This document shows, one piece after another, positions 30,401-42,400 of a stretch of DNA of 64,000 nucleotides. A program made the position numbers and the translations under genes. The notes beneath the pieces are model-generated. The model did no database searches and was not told the origin of the DNA. It saw only the letters and a program-made list of their open reading frames with translations. The stretch's first letter is position 1. Every line of letters begins with the position of its first letter. This DNA is from Crotophaga sulcirostris (lineage: Eukaryota; Chordata; Aves; Cuculiformes; Crotophagidae), in assembly GCA_013397455.1 (NCBI GenBank), contig VYZB01000216.1, forward strand, positions 1,447,782-1,511,781. The letters run 5' to 3'.

Positions 30401-33400
30401 AGCTCTGAGATCAGCCAAGAGTAGGGGCTCAATTCCTCATGAAGAATGATGTTGGAAGAACCAAACTTTTCCCCAACCAGGTAATTTTCTGTTGTTCAAA
30501 GACACATGCAGAGTACAGAGGTTATAGCACAGTCACTGATCAATAACCAGTACGCCTCTGACATTCATTTTCTGTGTAATATCAGCAACTGAAATTACTC
30601 CTACTCCACACCACACTTAAGATGAAGCCTTGCTTAAAATCCCTTGCAGATAACAAATGAGTTACCAGTATAAACTTGTATTAATTTAGCCAGACAGTTT
30701 AGATATTTTACTGGTAAATCTTGGGTTATTTTTTTCAAACCACTTTTTTTTTTTTCCACATCTCCAGCAGGATCAGCTATTGAAGTCACCAAAGCCCAAC
30801 ATCAGGAAAAGGGAAAACAGGAAGTTATTTCTCTTGTAAGAAAAGGAATTTCAGGAAGAAACAAAAAAACTTACTGGTTCCAATAGTGTTTTCAGGTGGT
30901 CTCCAGCTGATCACAGCATGGTCAGTTCCGAATAATGCTGTGACAAGCTGAGGAAGAGTTGGCAAAGGAAAAGGCTGAGCTGATGCCCCATAGAAAAGCA
31001 AGTTGTCAAATCCAAAGTATTCTGGATGCGCCAAATTGCAATCCACAATGTACTCATTGAAGCTAGAACTCCCCACTGGAGAGACCTCCTCGTGGAAAAT
31101 TGCTGAGCCATCTGTGACAGTAAATGTGTTATCCTCATAAACAAAGCTCTCCATGTCATTAAACGGCACATGTGATCGTAGCGTGTGAAATCCTGAACCA
31201 TCAAGGAAACCAGACACAAAGGTCTGTTCTGTTTTGTTGAAGAAAATAAGTCTCTTAGATTGGAAGTTGATCGTGAAGTCTCTTAGAGTGCTGGATTTCA
31301 CTATTGGTGAAGTTGTGGAGGCCGTGCCAGTAAAGAGTGGAAGGTTTGCTCTGTATATGCCATCTTCCAGGAGACAGAAAATGTAGCTGTCCATGGAGCA
31401 AAATAGACCCAAATAACTACAGTGCAAGAACTCTATAAATGAGTCACAAACATTTTAACAGCTCAGAGATGTGCCTGTCTTCATGCAGACAATATGAAAA
31501 TGCTTTTGGAGCTATTATTATACAGCCTAGGAGAATTAAATACATTACTTTTTACCTTCTGGGGATTTGGTTGGTAGATTATAGGAGAATATTCTTCCAT
31601 AATACCTGAAGTGTTAAGCATGAACATTTAAAATGCATGAAGCTTCATATTCATAAAAACACTAAATATCTGAAAAACAAATTTCTGCACTGGAAATACT
31701 TCATCTCCTCTCCTAATACCCTAGGGAAGAAAATGCAGAAAACAACACTACATGACATCACTTTTGTTCCAATTGTTTTGCAGTTTGCTATTTGTGGCCA
31801 ATTGCACTTTTGTTTTGGTAAGGCAAGAGTCTGAAACAGGAACCTAGATGATTAATGAAGTGAAGAAAATTAGAGAGGAGTTTTATAGCACCTTTGACAC
31901 CAAGTGCTCAAAGGAGGACACTTACCCATTATAGGGATCAGCTATAACCTTCCTAGGGGATGTCACATAAAGAGGAGTGATGTCTTCAGCTGCCGTGCAG
32001 TTCTCTAAATGGCAGACATGTATCTGGGGAATGAGAAGAAAAACTGGTGATGCATTCATAGGGCACTTGTTAACGAGCAAACAAGCTGACCTGAGATTCC
32101 TTCAGGGCAGCTAGACAATGAAACACCTCTCCCACAATCCTGGGTCCTTCTGGGCTCCTGAGCTGTCAGTCACCTAACTGTAACACTTATACACAAATAT
32201 GAATGCATCCATGATGGCTTACCCTGAAAGAGCTGTCAGCCAGTCACCCTCCTCATTGCTTCCTACCTCTAAGCTGGAGGAAAAAGTCCAATTTGGGAAG
32301 TACAGGCAAACTGTACTTTGAAAATGATCTAGCAGGGAAGGGAAAAGAGGGAAGGAAGTGCTTTTCGAATCCTGGGAGTGACACATTGAGACTTCACTAA
32401 CCTGTAGTGGTTTCAGAAATCCCTGCCATCAGTTTGATCATCTACAGCTCATTTGTATCTTTTTCTAACCACTGTCTTTCCTGCTCCCTCTTCTCTAAGC
32501 AATAAGTGAAAATTCAGACATGGCAAGATTCAAAAACCAAAATCCCCTACTAAACATTTAAAGCAGCTTTTTAGTCTTTTCTGCATTAAAGGACTACAAA
32601 GGTACATCCAAATTCTGACCATTACCATAACTGATGTTTTATGAGTAGGAAATGAAGTACAGAACTGCCATCTACAATTTTTACTTCAAGTTGAAACAGT
32701 TGTGATCTGAGCTATCATCACTACTAAGAAACGCTTTCTCTCTTGAACATCTTCTTCCAGCTATGATGGGCATTGTAACCACTAACTAGTTATCTGACCA
32801 CGTTCCTTAGGCACAACAGGAACTAAACAGCCTAGATGGAGAACCAAGTAACAGAAACAAAGTCACTTGTACTGGGTATGAGGTGTTCTAAGGAGAAGAA
32901 TAAGACAAAGAGCCAAAGTTCCATATAGCCTCTTTGCTTTAAACATGACTTGATACTCAAGCCCTTCTTCATATTTAAATCTCTAAAATGTGTGAATATT
33001 ATTAAAGTAAAAGATCTGTTTCTAGAATTATATTTTGTGCATGCATATCTATATATAAATCAGATTTTCTCATGTAAAATAAATCACAGTAATGGTTCAA
33101 ATGAAATAAGAGATTAACTAAGCCCTAGAGGACTACCTTTTCATTCATGACAAAGTATATCCTCTGGTACAGCCAGTCCACTGAGATGGATGTAATATTC
33201 CCCCAGCCAACATAAAAGAGCATTAGGTCAGATACATCGGACATATTTGCAGCTCCTTTCACCCAGATGGAATTCCCCTCAGAAAAATAAACAACTTGCT
33301 GATGAACATTCACAGAAATTCCTAAAAATAGAAAGATATGTAGACACAGATTATATAAGAAATAAATTTCAGGTTCTCAGTTACTTTTTCTACTTTAAAA

Positions 33401-36400
33401 AGAAGTGGTTTTCAGTATGTAACCCAACATTGTTGGAGAAAAGATAACTGGTTTTCTCCTCCACTTCTAGTCTTCTTTTAGATCATAAGGAAACTTTTGC
33501 ATTTGCTATATAAGTGAAATTATTATAAGCAAATTACCCTTCAGAAAGGCAATCAGACAGAAAAAGGATATATAATATGCAAATCCACTGACTCTGATTG
33601 TCCCTCTTCAGGGCAAATAGATGCAATTTGCATCTCCTCACAAAACACCATTCACTCTAGAATTCAAGCTAGACATTATCTGTGCCACCCCCATACTATA
33701 AAAGAGTGTTTAGTCAGGGCAACATTCATTCTCTGGCATCTTTGTGGCTCTGGGAACTCTGACAGATAAACTCAGATTTTCACCCTGTCTCTAAGGACCA
33801 AATACAGCACCAATGTAGATAAGAAGAGTGAAAAGTAATTTGAGATAACATGGTTGTCTAGTGGTTTAGGCCACTAAATGCCTTGTTATACAACTCTGTG
33901 ATCCAGATGTGCTAACACATCAGCGTACTCTTCAACCAAGGATCTTTTGACCCTTTTTCTACTCAATTCTTAAGTTTGAACCACTTCAACTTCACATATT
34001 CATGTTGAGAAAACACACTCATTAACCACAGGGAAACATCTGCTTTGGCTTCATCTTACCTCATTTCAGATGCCTACTACATAGGAGTCCAGGTCTCAAG
34101 TAGCTGCCTGCATTCAGTGAAGAGCACTGGGGAGAACTATTCATCTCTTCCCAATGCCTGTCATTTCACATAGGTCAAATCATGGGCTGAAAGTTTCTAT
34201 TTCTCCCCATTGACTGTAAAGGGAGGTTAGTTACTGTCTCAGGCTTGGTGAGACGGATTCTGGTTTTGGTGAATACAGAGGTCTAAGTCATACTTGAGAG
34301 AAAAGGAGAGAGCTTGATCTGATTTTACCTGTAATGTTGTGGTGTATATTATCATTTTGTAGGCACTGGGCTGCTTCAAGGAAGTGTTCCATATGTCTCT
34401 TCCTTAGAGACTTGTTTCTGGATAGGAAAAGCCATGTTTCTTTTTCCTTAACTAACAAAAAGAGAAATTCAGAATTAAAATAAATGACTGCAGCACAGAG
34501 AAGAATTTTACCAACTCAGATACATCATTAATAGACATGCATATACCCATGCACACATATGCACATCTATATACATAGTTTTCGACTAGCAACGACTGAC
34601 TAAAACTTAAACTGTTTGAGTTGAAAGTGGGCAGAGTTATTCATTACAGTGCCTTCTGGCTGTTCGTTGAGGGTGAAAATGCACTGCATGAATTTCACAC
34701 CATCCTTTCCTGTAACAATAGTGAATCCCTAGTGAGGGAAAGTAAGCTGGAGCAAACGAGGCCCTGTGGACTCCCAGGTAAACAAAGGCAATAAGATATC
34801 CACGTCACTCCAAGATGCAACTAAAGCGGGATATTTAACACCCCTGTGCCTCTTTGAAAAGCCCAGTCAAACCAGAACATTATCCCACAGAACTGGGGAA
34901 GAGCAAAGCAAGTGTGTTCTTTTCATGCATTTCATCATGCTGACCAATGATTTTTTCAAGGTGCAAGTAGTTTCCACAGATAAAGATGGCAATGGGATAA
35001 TAGTATCTTCTTCAAAGTTGATAAATTTAAAATATGGGTGCTTTTTTTAATAAAGACACAGATTTTCAAGTCAAGAAGCAGAGCTTTGGTCGCATCAGTT
35101 AAATTAATGCTTGTACAGGCCCAAGTAACTTACATCAAAACCTCTGTAGCAAATCCATACCTCCTGTCTGGGCTATGCATAGTTGTGGGAAAGATAGCTC
35201 ATCTTACTTCTCAAATCCCTGAAAACCTAGCACATCCCCTGCTAAATTGATTTACAAGGTGGTTGCCTACATTTTAAAACATGGTGCATCATTTGAAGAC
35301 TGAATTTCAGTTTCCAAACAAATCTTCCCCTTTTTTCCCCCCTCTAATTTAAAAGGCTGTTTGCTATCAAATATCACGTCCTCATATGGGTATCACGAGG
35401 CTGTGATTGAACACTGTCTTAATGCATGCCTGGTTAATCTGCATAGATTGAGCTGCATGCATTTCTCACATGATGCACACACTGCAACTGATTTTAGTAA
35501 TGATGTGTCCAGAGAAGAATATAAAAGGCCAATACCACTTGCTTTTCTCTTTTTCAGTGACACTTCTTGCAATCTAGCCCAGAGATCAGATCTTTCCCCC
35601 GACTCTTCTGAGGGCTCATATCTACACAGCTCAGTACATGATGAAGTAACACTGTTTCTTAACATAATATATGAGGAACGGTTCCTCCTGTTCACATTAG
35701 CAGAGAGAGTAAGTATGTGCCAGTGCAATTCACAGGAATCAACTGAAGTTTTAAGTGGTGACTACAGTAAGGTGAGGTGGGATGGTTCCACACCCCCAGA
35801 GGTGTTTTCTGGGGGTAGAGTTGTTTGCTGTTTTGTTTTCTACCTTACATTAATTGGTTGGTAATTAGTTTGTCTTAATGAACCCAGTCAGATGCACCAG
35901 TCTGGACATTAAATTACACAAATGGCTTAGGGTCAGACAACCAACCCTAGAGCAAATCTCTAAAATAAGGACATATTTTATGTCCCATATGTCTCCAAAT
36001 AAGGACATATGGGTGTGTCTGAGGTCAAAAGACTTTCATGTCAAGTATTTAATATTGTTATAAGAAATGAATTTGTTTATTAGCTGCTAAAATCTCATCT
36101 AGAAAATGAACATATATCCTCTCAGTTACTGCCTCAAACTGCTGAGATGTTTTTCATCTGTGATATAACTCCAGTCTAATTTGTTTGGGCCTACCAGCAT
36201 CTCAGGTTTTTACCATGCTGTGTAGCTCAATAATGTCTAAAGATAAAGAACAGGACTCTCTCTGATACGCTGTTGACTCCTCATTGTGCAACTCCTTGTC
36301 ATGCACTGTTTGCAGTCAAAATATTATTCTTTTCTGTTCAGGTACAAGGCAGTCCAGCAAATGTGACTTTGTGCACAGAAACAAACAACAAGGACTCTGT

Positions 36401-39400
36401 TGCTCTTATACCTTTGGATTCTGGGGTTGTGATGTTGGCTTCGGCAGGAGGTCCAGCACCAAACTCATTAACTGCCACAATACTGAACCTATGATAAACC
36501 AGAGACAGGTCTCTTCTAAAAGATTGCCTGAGAAACATTTTATCAGGTTGGACAGCTGCTGCAGAAGTGCTTGTCTTTCAGAAAACACCCATATAATAGA
36601 ATACTCTGTAAAATTTGTAATAAAAATAAAACCAACCAGAATACAAATTCCACAAAGGTGGAACAAAAATATAATCTTCTAAATTAAAACTCAAAATGGG
36701 TTTCAGACTCAAAAGAGCAATTCAATTTAATTCTGAAGGAAGATCTGCATGTACCAGCGCAAGAAAAATGCAGGCATTTGCGTTTAATAAAAATGGAGGA
36801 ATTTTTCCAGATGAATTTTTCCAGATGATTAAAGGACTACTTTATCATTCTCTGGATGTACTGAAAACACCCCACAAAAGCTTAAAAAAATGAAAAAGAG
36901 TAGCTAAAGAACATGCAGCTTGATGACCCTATGTAAAATTGCTTTTCCTTCCTCCCTATCTGACTTGCACATAAGCAACCAACTCATCTGGAATAACTCT
37001 GTTGTCTCAAGGAAGGTACCCTTGCTTTAGGCAAGAGGATTGGTAAACAGCATAATTGTGCAGAAGTGGTATTTAGACATACCCTGTACTATCTGGGCAA
37101 GAAGTCCTATAGCACAATTGGCCCTCTTGGTTATCTTTTCTTTTCGTACCTATAAGTGTTGTTTGGGATGGTGGAGTAGAACTGAAAGCTATGCCCTCTT
37201 GAGGCTCTCAACAGTTTATGATTCTCACTGGTCAGGAACAAGTTATACCCAATAATCAATCCATTTGGAAAAAGTGGTGGAGACCAACTAACTTCAACAG
37301 TGTTCGGACTTGAACTCTGAATATCTTTAATGACAGGAGCCGTTGCAGGAGCTGCAAGAGACAGAAATAACTGGTTCTGGGATGGCATTTAAGACATTAA
37401 TTGTTTTTCATTTTTAGGGTACACTTTTAGGGTTCATAGCTGTTAATTGGTTTATACTAATAAATATGATAAGGGGCAGCATAAAATTTCAGCAACAGTT
37501 AACATTTTTTAGTGTCCAGGAAAACAGTGTGTATTCAGTCAAAAAGTTAACGTTTAGTTATGCCCAAAATTATCAAATGTGCTGTCACAATTTTGACAAT
37601 GTACCTCTCTGTGCATGTTTTTTTTCAACTAAAAGCAGGAAGCAGCCCTAAATCTTATAGTTCAAACAAAAAGAGCCTGTAGTGCTTTAGTTTCGTCTTT
37701 GAGTCACCATCCCTGGAGGTATTTAAAAGGTGTGTAGGTGCGGCGCTTAGGGACACAGATTAGTGGTGAACTTGACAGTGTTAGATTTCCATTTGGACTT
37801 GATGAGCTTAAAGGTCTTTTTCAACCTAAATGATTCTGTGATTCTATGATTCTGCAGCTACCCTGCAGACAAAACACACATCTTTCTGAAGATTAAGCAT
37901 CAATGTTTTCTTTGAAAGAAACAATAAGGAAACCTAAGTGTTTCTGATGTGGTTCTGAAAGATGCAATTAATAGTGCAATTCATTACCTCCAAATGCCTC
38001 TGTCCGGTAACTGGGGCTTGGTGGAGAATGGAGTTGCAACTGAGAGGTAATGATCCAAACTACTCGAAACTTGTACTCTGTAAAGGCTTGAAGGTCTTCG
38101 ACTGTATATGAATTTTCAGATACTACCTAGGCCAATGCACAAACACAATCATTTTTTTTTCTTCCTCCACTTGTAGTCACTGTGTAGCGTGTTATCAGGG
38201 AAAAAAAGTCTCATACAACATACAGATTCCAGGATACTAAAGTGCAGTATCCTAAGTTTAGATAAGAGGAAATTCTGGGAGATTTTTTCATTACAGACTT
38301 TGATTTTCCATCCTTTCAGGACTTTTTTCTCTTCTCTTTTCTTCAGAACACACTACGAAATCTGAACACTGAGTGAATGGATGAAAAGATGGATGCAAGA
38401 TAATAGAACATTTGAAGAACAAGATAAAAAAAAGGAAGTAATTACATATTATGGTCAATATTTTTTAAACTGTTGATACATATACTACAGGTTTAAGAAC
38501 CAAAGGTCCCTACTTATCATAAAATACTTACGGTTTTAAGCCATTGTTCATTATTTCACCAATGATTAATTCAGAAGAACTTCCTGTTTAGCCTTTTCCT
38601 TTGATTTGTGGCACCAACTTGCCATATTCAGTAAATTGGTCCAATAGAGGTGATGGCAAGATAAGAAGCGTACAGTTGACGTCAAAGAACATAATACGAG
38701 AATAATTGTGCTGAGTCAGAACAAAGGTCTATCTAGCCAAGTACTGCGTCTTTGACAAGAACCAAAAAAATGTCTCTATGGAAAGGTATGAAAAAACCCA
38801 CCCCTACAGTGATATTTCTTCTGAACACCCTCAGGATCCACATGTTATAAGAATGGCTCAACATGAAACAATGGCAATGTTTGCATTTAGTAGAACCAGT
38901 TATTTCTTCCATTAATTTGTCCAGTCGCGTTTTCACTTTTTGAACCTCATTTAGGAATTTTAGCAATTTTCATATTTAGTACTTTAAATTTAATAATTTA
39001 AAATCCACTTGTGCCGGGAAACAGCTGAACATTTTAACTATATAGTCTGTGAGAAAATACCTTGATTTGCTACCTTCTAGTTTAAAACAAGGTCCCTAGT
39101 TCCTATGTTGGCAGAAACAGAGAATAGTTGTCCCCTTCTCAGCTTCTCCATGCTACTCATGATTTTGTAAACCTCTTTTGTGTGCCTCACATATTATCCA
39201 AATTTTTTCTAAAACACAGTGAAGAGGAGAGATGATAAACACAACCAGTGCCCTGCAGGTACACTATGAATTCCAAAATGTTTTATCAATCCTACCCAAC
39301 TACTAGAGAAAGATAAAGGAACCACATAATTGAGCAGTAAATTATAGTCACTTCTGTTTCAAAATCTAGTCATTACTTTCTTTCCTCTCGTAGTTTCTTA

Positions 39401-42400
39401 TATGATTGCACTCTATTAATAAATCATACTTTTTTTCCTCCAGTGAAACAGAACTGGATTATAAATAAGACCAAGAATGTATTTTCTTGCCAAGTAAAAG
39501 GAAGTGTCCTTCTTTACCTCAGTGTACCTCCAGTCTCCAGGGAGCTGACTGAACTTCCATTGGATAATATATTTCACCCCAGAGATGTTAGCTGGCTTCC
39601 ACCTTAATGTGACATTGTGGCTTCCAATGGTAGATGCAAATGGTGCTCTAGGCTTGTTCAGATAATCTGAGGGGTAAATACAACAGTAAGAAAAAAATCT
39701 TCCATGGCAATCTCTGGGCCTTAAGGTTAAAATGCTTTCACCCACACACCTGAAATCTTTGAAACCAAAAAAAACACAGAAAAGAATATATTGAAAATGT
39801 TGCTGAATAAATCACATGACATTTTAAACACAGTTTGATAAGTAAACCCAAACTGGGCCAAGCTCAATGTCAGCAAATGTGACTACAACTCCATGCTTGG
39901 GTAAATGCACTTTTACTTACAGGTACTTAGTAAAGTTTTGCTGAATAGAAACCTAAAGAAGGTACGGGAGACTTCTGAGGATATTTTCAAGGAGCCTATT
40001 TCAATAACGTTGTGTTGGTGCAATTATTCCCTTATAAGTTGCAGGAGCTTTTGACAATGATTTCAAGGTAGCAGACTGGTTTTGATAAAATATCATCTTA
40101 AATAGTTGAGAGTGGATTTTAAAAGTCTCACGTCCAGGAAAAGGAAGGAAATGGGGTTTACAATAGGATAGAGTTAACTTCATTGTATTTGTTAAAAGAA
40201 AGGAGTGGGTAATTTTATTATTAATTAAAATACTCAAGAAATTCCTATATTTTTCAAAGAAATCCAGATAATAGAACAAGACTATAGTCTGAAAACTGAA
40301 TTTATCATACTGTGAATCAGACATAGGACTCTGTTCAGACTTACTCTGTGCTTCAGCTCCATATGCATCCTCTGCACGGCTACAGCCAAACTTACAGGAA
40401 ACTGCCTGTGTAAGGTACAAAACTCAGTGGTTAGTTTTGTGTAATGGTAAACTTCCTCCTAGAACTGTGGAGACACATTTTAAATACATAGGAATCCAGT
40501 AGACATTTTGAATACATGCAAACCCTGTGGAATTCATTACATTCATTTTAAAAAATAGCAGTACCACAAACTCACTCCAAAGTGCTTCCTGAGAGCCTTT
40601 CCACCAGTTCACTGGGCACTGAATCAGGGTTTTTCTCCTTACACACTGTCCCTTTGTGGGAAGTACAAATATGGGGCTAGGTGAAAGTAGGAAATAGAAT
40701 TCAGTGATAACCATAGAGCCAGGAAATAATGTTTTTTAACTTGTTAATGATATATAACACAAGTTGGGTTTCACCTTTCCCCTTTCATATCTTTCAGATG
40801 AATGAGATGCATTCTTACAAATGTACTTCCCGTCAGCTTTCAAAATAGTGGAAATTAGTAATTTGTCAGTGTGGCCATGCCTAATTCACACTTCCTTGTT
40901 AGTCCTTCTGGTAGAGATGTGTCTACAAGCGACAAACACAACAAATATCCCATGGCAGTGAGCTCTCCACATTCACATTCTAAGAACATGAAACTCTTAA
41001 GAGTTCTCAGTTTAGGTAGGGAACATAGATGAAGCTACACCCCGCTTTAAAGGTGAAGAACATAAGAAAAGGTAGTAATACTTTCCAGGTGGATCTTAGT
41101 ACCTTAAAAATTACATGTAAGACCGTTTCTCCTGGAAAGCAAAAACTTCCAAGAAGTGATGGTTTGAGCTTTTCTAGACAGGCATTTTATTTGGGCTCAT
41201 TTTATTCTGCAGGTTCATTTGGCCTATAGAATAAAGTCTGCTGCATACAGCAGCCACCTTTCAAGTGATAATTGACCTTTGTACCATTCAGAAGCAATTC
41301 ATTATGTTAAGTTAGGAAATTTTTTTTAATTGCTGTTCCTGTAATCCTAGGATATACGCTTCCGGCACCCTACAGAAACTGATAAGGTATGTTATTTCAT
41401 ACAACAGAGTTGCAGCTGAGATGGATTTAAAAATTTGCTTGGCAGTATATTCCTATATGCATTATTTCACATTCAGTACCAGGTGCAAGTACTTAAAATG
41501 TTTTTTCCAATGTTTCCATATTCAGAGAAATAAAATACTTCCAAGTGAATTATCATGACTGTTAGCAGGCAAAGATCAGGGTATTAGCAGACATCAGTTA
41601 TCAACTGTACACTCAAGCTTCCATTTACAACCAAATTTTGTTTAGTTTGTAGGGGATAGTATCCCCAGATTACATGCTCATTCATAGTGCCTTCTACTTC
41701 ATATAACACAGACATTTCTGATTATTTGGTTTTTGTCACGTTTTTCTTTCTTCACCTTCTGACCTTTGTCCAAACCAAAAATCCAATTTTGGCTTGAGGT
41801 AAGAGCGTTACCAAAGCTTCTNCTTCTGACCTTTGTCCAAACCAAAAATCCAATTTTGGCTTGAGGTAAGAGCGTTACCAAAGCTTCTAGCCTTAAAAAT
41901 TTTGAAGGCAATTTGCCATCTGCTCTGCCTGAAAATAAGAAATCCTCATATATTCTCCATTGATCAAAACTGCCACTGTATGAGCCAGATTCTGCTGCCC
42001 TTTCTTGTAAGTATTTCCATCAAACAGGAATAATATTACCAGATTTCAGTCCCAAAGCGTAGTCACAGGTTAGAGCTGAGCCAACACTGATGGAAGTCCC
42101 ACTCTTACTCCCCCTCTTATCCCCTGAAGACTACAATGGCCTAATTCTTTGTATGCAGTGACCTGGTGCTCACCTGACCATGTAGGCTTGTCAAGTCAGC
42201 CAGCTGATGCAACAAAAAAAAATAATCCTGCTAAAGCCCTTGCAGAATTAGTGAATTTATCTTGAATATTGTGTGGCTAGATTAATTCATCATCAAAAAA
42301 AAAACCAAAAAAAAAACCCCAAAACAAACAAAAACCCCCACCAATCTCAGAAAACCCAGCAATAACAAAAAGAACCCCACACTGATTCTATATTTCTACA

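Larger units (their letters stand above)
34452..36411 (-). other. ROS1: ROS1 intron 9 (2.0 kb)
   Basis: Contains two perfect inverted repeats (35792-35816 and 35984-36013), a CArG-type motif and a 167-codon plus-strand open frame at 35361-35864 without a recognisable domain. Confidence 0.75.

Noticed and set aside
34340..34420. Furin cleavage site in exon 10 (SLRKR)
   Set aside because: The position four before the last Arg is Leu, so the minimal R-X-X-R pattern is absent.
35361..35864. 167-codon plus-strand open frame in ROS1 intron 9
   Set aside because: No recognisable domain, antisense within an intron, no exon partners; length is possible by chance in 64 kb.
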